Source of the DNA: Batillaria attramentaria
Taxonomy: Eukaryota > Mollusca > Gastropoda > Batillariidae
Reading direction: 5' to 3'
NCBI GenBank assembly: GCA_018292915.2
Contig: JACVVK020000032.1
Coordinates: 963,501 to 1,027,500 of the forward strand
Length of the DNA stretch: 64,000 nucleotides
The position numbers and the translations under genes are program-made. The notes under the pieces were generated by a model, which saw only the letters and a program-made list of their open reading frames with translations, did no database searches and was not told the origin of the DNA. This document shows, in pieces, positions 54,419 to 64,000 of this stretch (the stretch's first letter is position 1; the number at the start of each line of letters is the position of its first letter).

Positions 54419-55218
54419 CTGGAGACAATGGGCCTTTCTTGCATTAGTACCCAAATTACAGACATTCAACATTGCACAAGTAAAATCTGCTGGTGGAAAA
54501 TAATTTCGAATTCATATTGTAAATTGTCCCCCCAAAAAGAAAAGGCTTTTCAGTTCACTTGCAGTTCGTCTGTTATCTGTACGTAATCAAGTATTGTCTT
54601 CTTTCTGCCTTCTTCGTTTAGTATGTACCATCGTCAGGCCTTCGTGCTTCATCTGAACACATCATACATAATGTACTCACGAATGTGGGAGGTCTTAGCA
54701 CTTTTTGTTGTCTTTCCTGTCTTACTTGGCCCGTCTGAAAGAGAACGGGAAAACTTAATCTGCTATATTAAGCGACTCTCGCCAAATTTTTAAGGTAGAG
54801 GGGGATCAGGAATCTGGACGGTTGAAAAAGAAAAGGTTCGGCAGAGTTTGTTTGGTAGGGCATTTTCCACAGACGAAGCGCCGATTTTATTTATTTACAG
54901 TCTATTTGGTAAGTGAACACTAGTTTCTTCTTTCTTTTTTTTTAAGAATAAGAACTGTCTTCTGAGACGCTTGCGGTTAGCACGATTTTAAGCTGCCCTT
55001 GCCACAATGGCCGACGGCGTGCGCACACCGGACATATATGTAGGTAACAATTATGATAATAAGTAGTATTCATACAGCGCTTGATCTCGCAGCAAAGCAA
55101 CTCATAGCGCATCATAGAGATGATGATGATTATGATGATGATGAAACTTCATTAAACATTGGGATTTCGAGAACCTGTCCATGCCAAAATCAGTATAACA
55201 ACACCAAATCACAAAAGG

Positions 55219-55310
<92 letters not shown>

Positions 55311-56865
55311 GCACGCACGCACACACACACAGACAGAGACAGATGATGATGATGATGATGAAACGCGGGTTTTTTTTTTTTATTCAGGATAGAGTATTTA
55401 GGCATTGCTGCCTGTCTTACAAGCTGTCCTGCTATTCTACGTTAAAGGGGGGTTAAAAAAAAAGGGGGGGGGAGTAAAAAGAAAGAGAGAGAGAGAGAGA
55501 AGACAATTAGCATTTATTCCCCATCAAGCTGTGGGATACCGACGAGTATTTTGATCGAAGACGCAAATCAACCCTGAGCTTTAGCGAAGGGTTGATTGCG
55601 CCTTGGATCAAAATACGAGTCGGTATACCACAGCTTGATGGGGTGTAAATGCTTTATCATCCTTTTTTGGGCCAATTTATGGTATATTTTGAACGTTTAT
55701 CCTAGTAAAAACTGACAGTCGACAGCGGCTGCACATAGCAGACGAACGAGTTTGTACGTCGGCAGAGCACGACGCCGACAGAATAATGTGCGCCTTTTTA
55801 TGCTGGCAAGACGGTGTCAGTTCACTCATGAGCTCAAATCCAAACAAAAACACGAGTTTTAAACTTCCACTAAAGACACAAACAAACATGCTGACGCTTT
55901 CTAGGAAATGTGAATGCGAAACCGATCAAGTACAGCTCAGTCTGTTCAAAGATCCCCTATACAATATCTTATTGTATAGAGGATCTTTGGTCTGTTTACG
56001 CTTTGCACGATTAGGGCCCGTTCAAGCGGGGTCTTCCTGTCGCGATTCTTCACGAAATCTGAAGCTTTGTGAGTGTTTATTCTTAATATTTGTAGTACAT
56101 GTACACCGATTAAAGTGTCCTTCCCCCAGCAGCTACATTTTATGACTGCATGCATGACTCAAACGATCCAAGAAGCTTCTGTTCAATCGGAGATCTATCT
56201 AGACCACGAATCCGCTGCCATTCTCTGCGCCGATAGAACACGGCCAAATCAGTAAACAGCATACACGTCGGTGAGACGCCAGCTTCGATTGAACTTTTTG
56301 AGAACGACTTTTGATAAGTGTTGGTCAAAACTGTCCGAAATTTGAGTAAGGAGTGCTTGCTAGGTACAGGCTGCTGTTGTTTTATACTTGTACAACGAGT
56401 TTATGAAGTTGGAAACACCGATATGCCGAGTCAAAATGTTTCGTCGTCGATGGTGTTGACATAGGGAGCGAGTTCTCCCCGAAGAGTAGTAATACATGTA
56501 CTTGCTCATCGATGACGATGGGTTTTTTTTTTCCAAAAAGGCTGTATCTCTGTTCTTTCTGTCTGAAAGAAAGAACCTTTTTGCGGGGAACCATGCCTGA
56601 TTGTCATGTGATGTCGTGCTCCGTGTCACATGATTTCTCAAGTACTAGTACAATACGGACACTTATTAGACAGGAGAGATCAAAGAAAAAGAGGCCGCTA
56701 TGGATGATAAACAAAAGTATTAACTATCTAAAGGAAATGAAGAATAGAAAAGTACACATGATAAACAAATCAAAACATACGTGGTATGTGTCGATGATAT
56801 TGGCTGTATGCCAGGTAAGAACTTCAAAGTCGTCACTAACATTCAAAAACATGTAGACTATGTAA

Positions 56866-56902
<37 letters not shown>

Positions 56903-57375
56903 ATTGTATAGGCGCTTTACCCAATTTCATGAATCGGCTCAAAGCGCCGCGAACTGAACCCAACACGCACGCTCACGTGAATCACACGCATTCTCTCACA
57001 CACTGGACATAAACACATTACAATCACGTGGTGCGTAGGGTCAGCTCAGCTATTTAAATTTCGGAATTTACAATTGCATTTATTTTTCAAATTTGGTGGG
57101 CTGAACATTTCCAAAGCATTTCTATCTATATGGTCAGATAAACGTGTCGTGTAGAATTTGTTTGAATTTAGTGAATTTGGAAACGTTTTGGATACTCAGT
57201 GGTAAAGAGTTCCATATAAGGATGCCCATGAGAAAGACAGGCTACATTTGGAGAGAGAGAGAGAGAGAGAGCAACCTACCCCCGAGCACGTAAACATGTA
57301 TACACAGTAGAAAAAGAGACAGGCAAAAGTAATGCCACAAAAAGTCACTGCGCCAGGTCTTGTGGAGAAGTTCAT
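50792..57375 (-). CDS. METTL24: METTL24-like type II membrane methyltransferase, 8 exons
   Basis: Minus-strand exons 57375-57280, 54734-54681, 54247-54206, 53947-53883, 52790-52662, 52236-52162, 51787-51622 and 51127-50792; all introns GT-AG, phases close, 320 residues. Exon 1 encodes a short N-tail and one membrane anchor (about residues 12-29, FACLFFYCVYMF), so a luminal catalytic domain is expected. The methyltransferase domain has GGWEMCDD (107-114), CVVYSFGINFDFSFDD (123-138), VYSFDPS, YNIGLGGR and DIVKMDIEESEW (213-224), the hallmark of the METTL24/FkbM-like group, which use S-adenosylmethionine; the substrate is unknown. Animal METTL24 is usually near 366 residues, so the N-terminus may be short, or an exon in the 2.5-kb intron 1 has been missed. 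TGA stop at 50792. Confidence 0.85.
51275..51383 (-). mobile_element. SINE-B copy 4, tail fragment
   Basis: GAGTATTGTGTAGGCACTTT, AACGCGCCGCGAGCTGAACC and CACACGCATTCTCTCACACA match the hairpin end of the family; diverged and lacking ATT repeats. Confidence 0.8.
51388..51540. mobile_element. Partial copy of the 7641-8046 foldback element
   Basis: TTTTATAAGGGTCTCCGAAG, CGCTGAAAATTCTGCAACTG and TGACAGAGTTG match the right half of that element, followed by an A run and GGCTTTTTGC. Confidence 0.7.
52964..53540. other. METTL24-like intron 4, part without recognised repeat
   Basis: AT-rich; contains GATCCCATATATGGGATC, an 18-bp perfect palindrome at 53126-53143. Not assigned. Confidence 0.4.
53541..53815. 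mobile_element. TIR element, uninterrupted relative of 8515-10219
   Basis: Left end degraded (AGCTGTAAAAGTCGGGGTTA), right end ACTTTTACATACAGGCCCTG intact. Interior TAAACTAGCTCTAGGGTTAA and GTTTCTTTTGTCCTAG match the split copy. Confidence 0.85.
54775..54935 (-). pseudogene. Duplicated, frameshifted copy of METTL24-like exon 3
   Basis: GATCAGGAATCTGGACGGTT, ATTTTCCACAGA and GATTTTATTTATTTACAGTC repeat the sequence at 54213-54362. The exon copy has two extra bases in its G/C run (AGGGGGAT for AGGGAT), giving ...CTACCTTAA on the minus strand, and the donor has been lost. Confidence 0.75.
55045..55365. repeat. SINE-tail-like fragment plus (GAT)n and (CA)n microsatellites
   Basis: TAGTATTCATACAGCGCTTG...AACTCATAGCGC (55063-55113) looks like the hairpin end of another SINE/LINE family. 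The CA array at 55219-55330 is about 110 bp. Confidence 0.65.
55370..55440 (-). repeat. Dispersed repeat shared with 61203-61275
   Basis: TTATTCAGGATAGAGT, TTAGGCAT and TGTCTTACAAGCTGTCCTGC recur nearly unchanged at 61210-61270. Poly-T at one end suggests a retroelement tail. Confidence 0.65.
55510..55652. mobile_element. Foldback element, arms about 65 bp
   Basis: GCATTTATTCCCCATCAAGC, GTATTTTGATC and AATCAACCCT return inverted as AGGGTTGATT, GATCAAAATAC and GCTTGATGGGGTGTAAATGC around a 12-bp loop. Confidence 0.88.
55947..55990. mobile_element. 44-bp palindrome flanked by TCTGTT direct repeats
   Basis: CAAAGATCCCCTATACAATA pairs with TATTGTATAGAGGATCTTTG. TCTGTT is at 55941-55946 and 55991-55996. 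Same family as 12586-12621. Confidence 0.65.
56868..57119 (-). mobile_element. SINE-B copy 5, head-truncated, METTL24-like intron 1
   Basis: (TAA)n, GAGTATTGTATAGGCGCTTT through GGTGGGCTGAACATTTCC. Very close to copies 2 and 3. Confidence 0.9.
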
Positions 57376-57688
57376 TGTCAAGGTTTCGTCTCTGCTACCG
57401 CTGAAAGAAAAGAATATATTTCACTCTCAGTTCACGTAGTGGGTGGGTGGGGTGGGTGTTTAGGAGTTTAACGTCCTTTTCCATCACGTAAGGGTGATAT
57501 CAAAGACGGGGCAACGAGAAAAAGGCCAGCACAATGTAACGGATGTAACGGATGTATGCGTCGCTTGCACACTACAAACTCAAAAGCACAATTGATAGAT
57601 GACTTGAAATATGATTCTTAAACTCGAAACACAATTGACAGACAGAGTTTGAAAAATCTCCTCTCCATGAGGAAATGGAATGAGTCGT

Positions 57689-57766
57689 CTACATCGGAGG
57701 TGGACCACGCATTCCTGGTGGCATCCCCCTCATCATTCCTGGCATAGGTCCTCTGGGTGGTGGTCC
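57689..57766 (-). pseudogene. Fragment of a Gly/Pro/Met-rich mRNA 3' end (snRNP B-like tail)
   Basis: Minus strand reads GPPPRGPMPGMMRGMPPGM, then RGPPPM and a TAG, 26 codons. Such GMRGPPP-type tails end SmB/N and related spliceosomal proteins. It lies inside the insert that splits SINE-A copy 5, followed (minus sense) by UTR-like sequence. Only the tail is present. Confidence 0.55.
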
Positions 57767-57825
57767 GATAAGATGGCGAAGTTTCAGACCCCAGAAAAAC
57801 GACGTTTTTCTAACGCTCTCAAAAT

Positions 57826-57899
57826 AGTGACGAACTCTTGTGGCGTTATTTTTTAACATGACGCATTCTCTGATGTTTTACGTCACAATGAGTTCGTCA
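57826..57899. repeat. 74-bp imperfect palindrome at the insert edge
   Basis: GTGACGAACTCTTGTGGCGT pairs with ACGTCACAATGAGTTCGTCAC (20 of about 21 positions, allowing one bulge). Confidence 0.75.
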
Positions 57900-58008
57900 C
57901 ACACAAATATTTGGCCCCAGCCGGGATTCGAATTCACGACCCGAGCATTGAGAGTCCAACGCTCTACCATTCGGCCACCCCGGTTCCCCCACTTCACGTA
58001 ATAGTCCT

Positions 58009-58091
<83 letters not shown>

Positions 58092-58092
58092 G

Positions 58093-58135
<43 letters not shown>
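58009..58135. repeat. (CA)n microsatellite
   Basis: About 125 bp of CA with one CCGG interruption. Confidence 0.95.
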
Positions 58136-58138
<3 letters not shown>

Positions 58139-58154
58139 AGAGACAGAGAGAGAA

Positions 58155-58250
58155 ATATGACATTAAACTCTGGCGAAAACATATGACATCAAAATTTGGT
58201 GAAAAAAATGTGACATCAAAATTTGGTGCAAAAATATGACATCAAAATTT
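58155..58250. repeat. Short tandem array, about 27-bp unit
   Basis: ATGACATCAAAATTTGGTG with AAAAA spacers occurs about four times, the first unit diverged (ATGACATTAAACTCTGGCG). Confidence 0.85.
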
Positions 58251-58647
58251 GATGTTCTGGAGATTTGATCAAACTGCCTATAGTGTTACGCTGCATAACG
58301 TGGAAAATAGGCGGGTGATAACGACAAACGCATCACCTCTGGTTGAAATTTCCCCACAAAGAGATGCAATGCTACCATTTTTTTATGCTCACTAATCGTT
58401 CTGAACTGTTTTTGTGGTATCTATCATTACACCACGTAGACACCTACACAACAGTGTCTGTAATTGTAGCACTGAGCCAACAGAAGCGTACTCGATGACG
58501 CGGCAACCACACTGAGCGCTCCAGTAGTGTAACAACAGTCGTAGAATTGACATGTTCGACCGCTCGCGAAAAGTGTAAACAACATTAAGACCTGTATTAA
58601 TCATCAAGATAGAGTATTTCGAGCGTACAGGCGCACCCACGAGCCAA

Positions 58648-58985
58648 AACTGACTCTTTTAAATCCGCTTTGAAATCTCATTTCTTCCGGCTGTATTATA
58701 CAGACTAACTACTCTACCATCACTGTCACCATCATTGTCATTTTACGATGTCGTGTTAGGATGTATCATAGCTGTGTGTATGCAACGTGTATGTGACGTG
58801 TATTTCATGTGTATGTAATGTGACGTGTATTTCATGTGTATGTAATGTGACGTGTATTTCATGTCACATTTTGTATTTCATGTGTATCTCATGTGTATGT
58901 ATTGCCACTCTACTATTGTGAGGCGCCCAGATTTCCAGCAGGAGGTTAGGCGCCAGACAAATCCTCATTATTATTATTATTATTA
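58648..58985 (+). mobile_element. LINE 3' end with ORF2 stub
   Basis: Begins with KSALKSHFFRLYYTD and a stop, matching the position of FKSNLKTFLFR in the LINE at 807-2571. Then GTGTATTTCATGT repeats, GTGAGGCGCCCAGA...GTTAGGCGCC hairpin and an (ATT)n tail. Confidence 0.85.
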
Positions 58986-59138
58986 AAACTGTTCCCAAAC
59001 ATAAGTTGACTTAGCAAACACCGAATAAGCCCGTTTAAAGAAGAACGATAAACTGAACATTTTGCATAAGACTTCGTCATCGTATGTGTAGGAGTAGAGT
59101 AGTGGGGTGTAGGGGTGGGGGTGGTTTTGAGAACTATG

Positions 59139-59330
59139 TATTTGACTGGCGCCCAACCTCCTGCTGGAGCTCTCGGCGCCTCACAATAGTAGAGTGGCAA
59201 TACATACACATAAGATACACATGAAATACATGTCACGTTACATACACATGAAATACACGCCACATGCACGTCACATACACACAGCTATGATACATCCTAA
59301 CACGACATCGTAAAATAACAATGATGGCGA
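59139..59330 (-). mobile_element. Same LINE 3' end, inverted
   Basis: TGGCGCCCAACCTCCTGCTG, GGCGCCTCACAATAGTAGAG and ACACAGCTATGATACATCCT are reverse complements of the 58.7-58.95 kb sequence. The two copies form an inverted pair about 150 bp apart. Confidence 0.85.
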
Positions 59331-59610
59331 CGGTGTTTGGTACCGTAACAATTACACCTCTAGAATATCCTCGTTGTACTGATTTGATATGTCCGTCATG
59401 CGGTGGAAAATGACATCAAACTCACAGACAATCAATCAGTTAACTGTCACGTTGGACTATCGTATTTCTCAGTCCTGGTTTACCAGTTTTAGTTTAGTTT
59501 ATTATCAGCGGGTACAGGTTTATAATTATATATGTATACATTCAGAGAGCATGGCCGTAGGTGGTCTGTACACTAGTCAGCAACAGCAACAAACCATTCA
59601 CACTGACGCA

Positions 59611-59870
59611 CATATGTTACAGTGAAATCCCTGAAATTTTCAGTAAGTTCATGTAACTGCTGTTTCACTCGGGGATCTCATTAAATCCCTAAAATTTCCA
59701 GGAATTTCATGAAATCCATGATTTTCAAGGGCCGGGGATTTCAGGACATCACTGACCCATAAGTTAGGGATTTCATGAAATCCCGGAGTGAAACAGTTAT
59801 TACATGAAATTACTGAAAAATTCAGGGATTTCATGAAATCCCTGATTACACAAATTCACTGTAACATATG
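59611..59870. mobile_element. TIR element with internal GGGATTTCATGAAATCCC palindromes
   Basis: Ends CATATGTTACAGTGAA and TTCACTGTAACATATG. The interior is repeated variants of TTTCA(T/G)GAAATCCC in both orientations. A diverged partial copy is at 62409-62580. Confidence 0.85.
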
Positions 59871-60146
59871 TACTTCTGTCTCCTCATCCACATCTATACA
59901 GAAAACAGTAGAAAATCAAATAAAGAAGCATACATTCATCCTGTGTTTAGATGTATTGGATCAGTCTATCATATATACTCCTACCCAGGAAGAAGCATTG
60001 GCAACAACAACAGACCATTCACATTAAGGCGTACGCTTGTGCCTATGCACTCGCATCCGTGATGGTCAGTCCAAACTGACATCGACTGACGATTTACCTT
60101 CTTACCTCCGCGTTTCACCGGTAATCTCACACTGCCACTCGATGGG

Positions 60147-60370
60147 GGAAGCCGGAGTGACCGAATGGTAGAGCGTTGGACTTCTAATGCTCGGGTCGTG
60201 AGTTCGTATTTCGGCTGGGGTCAATTCTAATGCTCGGGTCGTGAGTTCGTATTTCGGCTGGTGCCATATTTGTGCTGGCTTTTTCATCGTTGCCCCGTCT
60301 TTGATATCACCCGTATGTGGTGAAAAAGGACGTTAAACCCCCAAACACGCACCCGACCCACCCACTCGCT
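60147..60370 (+). mobile_element. SINE-A copy 6 with duplicated B box and 10-bp TSD
   Basis: ACTCGATGGG is at 60137-60146 and 60371-60380. CTAATGCTCGGGTCGTGAGT plus TCGTATTTCGGCTGG appears twice in tandem (about 60184 and 60227), so the promoter B-box region is doubled. Confidence 0.92.
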
Positions 60371-60380
60371 ACTCGATGGG

Positions 60381-61167
<787 letters not shown>

Positions 61168-61202
61168 GAGAGAGAGAGAGAGACTGACTGACTGACTGAC
61201 TG

Positions 61203-61330
61203 AAACGTTTATTTCAGGATAAAGACTTGTAGGCATGGTCTGCCTATCTTACAAGCTGTCCTGCTAATCTAGAAACACTAAAAAATAAAGGCTAACATGA
61301 CAAAAAGTATACCAGAGAGAGAGAGAGAGA
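61203..61330 (-). repeat. Dispersed repeat shared with 55370-55440, plus (CTGA)n and (GA)n
   Basis: GTTTATTTCAGGATAAAGAC and TATCTTACAAGCTGTCCTGC match that copy. A (GACT)n run precedes it. Confidence 0.65.
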
Positions 61331-61740
61331 TTATAAAGGAAATATTTATTACAGTCAGCAAATTTGCTCATAATCGTTTTGGGCAAAATCGTTGGACACT
61401 TTGTCCAAAGACGTTCAGATCAATCGTTTTAAGTCCAAACGTCCTTGGTTGAAATGTAATGTGTATGAAACATGTTTCAGCGAAAATGACAATGAAACAC
61501 ATGTCATCAGTTACGTATATATAGGCCTATACCCTGTAGAGGAGGGGAAACTATGTAATAAGCAAACTTGATCAGAATAGTTTGATGACTGCAGGGGCGG
61601 CAGTATTTCGTAATAGCGTCAGCTAAGCGACCAGAACTCTTTCAGGACATCAGAAGAATGAAGTAAGTTGCTTCCCTTTCACTTACCCGTATAAACATAT
61701 CGCGTACGTACACAGATACACTTCAAAAAAGAAGCGAAAG
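61331..61740. other. No recognised feature
   Basis: Unique-looking intergenic sequence. Confidence 0.4.
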
Positions 61741-61788
61741 AGTTTGTTTGTTTGTTTGTTTGTTTGTTTGTTTGTTTGTTTGTTTGTC
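61741..61788. repeat. (GTTT)n microsatellite
   Basis: Eleven to twelve perfect GTTT units. Confidence 0.95.
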
Positions 61789-61841
61789 GTGTACAGCCTC
61801 AAGAAAATGTTAACAGGTTAATGGCAGAGAGTGGCAAGGAA

Positions 61842-62011
61842 GGGTAGGTGGGTGGGTATTTGGGGGTTTAACGTCCTTTTCCACCACATAGCCTGGGTGA
61901 TATCAAAGACGGGGCAACGATGAAAAAGCCAGCACAAATATTTGGCCCCAGCCGGGACCGAACTCACGACCCGAGCATTAGAAATCTGCCATTCGACCAC
62001 CCCGGCTCCCC
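61842..62011 (-). mobile_element. SINE-A copy 8 with 15-bp TSD
   Basis: GAGAGTGGCAAGGAA (61827-61841) and GAGAGTGACAAGGAA (62012-62026) flank it. Body complete except for a small deletion in the anticodon-like arm. Confidence 0.92.
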
Positions 62012-62408
62012 GAGAGTGACAAGGAAAGAAAAATTTGAATGATCTGTCAACAACAAACAACAACAACAACAAAATTCCCCAGAAGTCCCCCTTCCCTCAC
62101 GTAAACATGTCCACGATTTGGGATGTCTTTGCTATGCACACGGCACATAATTATGCATGAAAGGGTAATCTACACAGACGCATGGGTACAGAACCGTGTT
62201 TGCCAAGTACGACAACAGATAGTGAAACTCTCCTTCCACTATTAATTAACGGGCAAAGGCAGCCACTCGCATGCATTTTTCATCCGCACACAAGTCGAGG
62301 TGAAGTGACAACCCGCGACGTTCGCCTGCTGCTGAACGAAACATACTGACCAGTACTATGTAGTTGCTTCTAGTAGCTATACCCCGCCTGATCCTTGTCA
62401 GTTGTATA

Positions 62409-62580
62409 TATGTTACAGTGATTTTGTGTCATCAGTGGTTTTCTGAAATCCCTGAAACTTTCAGTAAGTTTATGTAATCACTGCTTCAATCGGGGATTTC
62501 AGGAAATCCACAAAATTTCCAGGGATTTCAGGAAATCCCTAAAATTTCCAGGGATTTCAGGCAGTCCCGACATTTTTGTC
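62409..62580. mobile_element. Diverged partial copy of the 59611-59870 TIR element
   Basis: ATATGTTACAGTGA, TTTCAGTAAGTTTATGTAAT and repeated GGGATTTCAGGAAATCC; the right end is lost. Confidence 0.75.
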
Positions 62581-63160
62581 ATGTGTTTTTTTTCCCGCTA
62601 TCTGCCTTGCTGATTTTAGTGAATATGTGTAAGTTCAGATGGCATGGGCAGAACTGCATAGACTCTGATAATTCACGCATAGCAACAGCTCGCTGCAAGC
62701 ATACTCACCAGGTGACAACGGTCCTCAAACAGTAATTTCTACTGGCTGATGAAGTTCATACATAACTCATTATCATCGGAAGGTCCCGTATTCAGTGACG
62801 TAGGAAGACATTTTGCTCAGAGTTGGGGGGGGGGATCCGGCTGGGAGAGGGCAGAGTTTAAGAAATCAAACGGGGGGTGGGGGGTGGGGGGAAAGAGGTT
62901 CGATAAATAAAATACCTTGGGGTGAGGATATTCCAAGGAATTTTAACTAGTCCAAGAAATGCCTTTCACCTGAAGAATTATATTTTGTCATTTCTAGTGT
63001 TTGAAGTACACGAATTTGTAGACTGTGGCAACATTTTCAGCACGAAGGGAGAAAAAAAAAACCCGGTTCCTGCGCCAGTGCTATCCTTTCATCGTGCATT
63101 GTGTTGTGAGCAGCTGGATCGTGTCAACATACGAAACCATTGAAACCGCTTGACAACTGT
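62581..63160. other. No gene recognised
   Basis: G-rich patch at 62825-62893; otherwise featureless. Confidence 0.4.
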
Positions 63161-63214
63161 CATCAGTGTGTGCGTGCGTGCGTGCGTGCGTGCGTGCGTG
63201 TGAGTGTGTGCGTG

Positions 63215-63294
<80 letters not shown>
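63161..63294. repeat. (GT)n microsatellite
   Basis: GT with GC-interrupted 5' part. Confidence 0.95.
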
Positions 63295-63296
<2 letters not shown>

Positions 63297-63499
63297 CACA
63301 TGAAGCCACTCCTCAAAGACTGCCTTCCTTTTTTTTTTCTTTTTTTTTTCGTGTTATTAAACATCAAACCGTGACAGATATGACAGACGACATGTTATTA
63401 TATTGTGTCTGCTGTTCACATCAAAGGGCACACTATACCTTTCATCGTGTGTCACAACTGTATCAAGTTGTTTCAACGCCACCTAAAACAACAGATGAG

Positions 63500-63537
63500 T
63501 GTGCGCGCACATGTGTGTGTGTGCGTGTGGCGCGCGT

Positions 63538-63634
<97 letters not shown>

Positions 63635-63668
63635 AGTGTGCGAGAGAGAGAGAGAGAGAGAGAGAGAT
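63500..63668. repeat. (GT)n(GA)n microsatellite
   Basis: GT run then GA run, abutting the foldback element. Confidence 0.95.
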
Positions 63669-63670
63669 AT

Positions 63671-63876
63671 TAGTGAGACTTAGTAGGATTTCGTACGGAG
63701 GACTTCGTTGAGCAGCGTAACCCATTTACATGTAAATTAGGCTCACACGGCAGAGGCCGGGAGCTGCTAACGCGCTGCGATTAGCAAATGGTACCCGTAA
63801 CGTGCCTAATTTACATGCAAGTGGGTTACGCTGCTCAGCGAAGTTCTCCGTACGAAGCCCTACTAAGTCTCACTAT
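63671..63876. mobile_element. Foldback element, arms about 70-75 bp
   Basis: AGTGAGACTTAGTAGGATTT, CGTACGGAGGACTTCG, GAGCAGCGTAACCCA and TACATGTAAATTAGGC return inverted from about 63800 to 63876 around a ~65-bp loop. Confidence 0.9.
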
Positions 63877-63905
63877 TAGCGGTGGTGCTGGGGATTTGTT
63901 TACTT

Positions 63906-64000
63906 AGTATGCATTAGTGTTGGAGTATAATTATCATTAGTGTTGGAGTATAATTATCATTAGTGTTGGAGTATAATTATCATTAGTGTTGGAGTATAAT
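63906..64000. repeat. 23-bp tandem repeat running off the right edge
   Basis: TTAGTGTTGGAGTATAATTA plus TCA, four units visible and identical. Confidence 0.92.

Larger units (their letters stand above)
57439..57992 (-). mobile_element. SINE-A copy 5, interrupted, with 8-bp TSD
   Basis: TTCACGTA is at 57431-57438 and 57993-58000. The SINE halves are 57439-57535 and about 57901-57992; between them lie 365 bp of foreign sequence, with CACAA at both inner junctions. Confidence 0.88.

Noticed and set aside
56744..56966. Extra METTL24-like exon (VYMFLNVSDDFEVLTW, donor GTATGT)
   Set aside because: The upstream acceptor would be phase 1 while exon 1 ends in phase 0, and its hydrophobic lead-in is SINE-B tail; left out of the model.
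63906..64000. CRISPR array
   Set aside because: Identical 23-bp units abut with no spacers, and the genome is eukaryotic.

Overview
This is a window from a repeat-rich, intron-dense animal genome. GT-AG introns, dispersed tRNA-derived SINEs, several non-LTR retrotransposons, many foldback elements and very long (GT)n/(CT)n tracts rule out a prokaryote. The style of the repeats and the invertebrate-type aldehyde oxidase sequence point to a lophotrochozoan, most likely a marine mollusc such as a gastropod. That placement is inference; nothing here names the species.

Three host genes can be modelled with consistent splice sites and reading phases. (1) A small secreted protein on the minus strand (1-3898, continuing off the left edge). 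It has a signal-peptide exon and sequence reminiscent of a C1q/TNF-like jelly roll. (2) A complete 34-exon molybdo-flavoenzyme of the xanthine dehydrogenase/aldehyde oxidase family on the plus strand (13683-46114). It encodes 1329 residues; all eight iron-sulphur cysteines and the catalytic Glu are present, and a Tyr at the usual XDH Glu site suggests an aldehyde oxidase. (3) A METTL24-like type II membrane methyltransferase on the minus strand (57375-50792, 8 exons, 320 residues). The last two genes converge, separated by about 4.7 kb of repeats and satellites. An intronless 384-codon ORF with a poly-Gln run (5768-6922) has no recognised function.

Mobile DNA fills most of the rest. SINE family A (eight copies, four with clear target-site duplications) has a tRNA-like head. 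SINE family B (five copies) has a different tRNA-like head and ends in a GC hairpin plus (ATT)n. The same type of end occurs on the LINE at 807-2571 and the two LINE tails at 58.6-59.3 kb. LINEs comprise a 5'-truncated copy inserted inside a SINE, a decayed copy inserted inside a TIR element, and a full-length RTE-like element with an intact ORF and 13-bp target-site duplication inside an aldehyde oxidase intron. Foldback/MITE-type elements occur at 7.6, 12.6, 14.0, 34.5, 38.1, 49.4, 55.5, 59.6 and 63.7 kb.

The strangest structures are four. A ~1-kb dimeric element is built almost entirely of TTTTTCGCGAAAAA palindromes (11529-12518). Two tiny 36- and 44-bp palindromes are each flanked by their own direct repeats, as if mobile (12586-12621 and 55947-55990). 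A ~4.9-kb pyrimidine-rich minisatellite with a three-fold higher-order block starts 18 bp after a splice donor (40386-45436). A SINE has duplicated the polypyrimidine tract of a splice acceptor (15325-15530).
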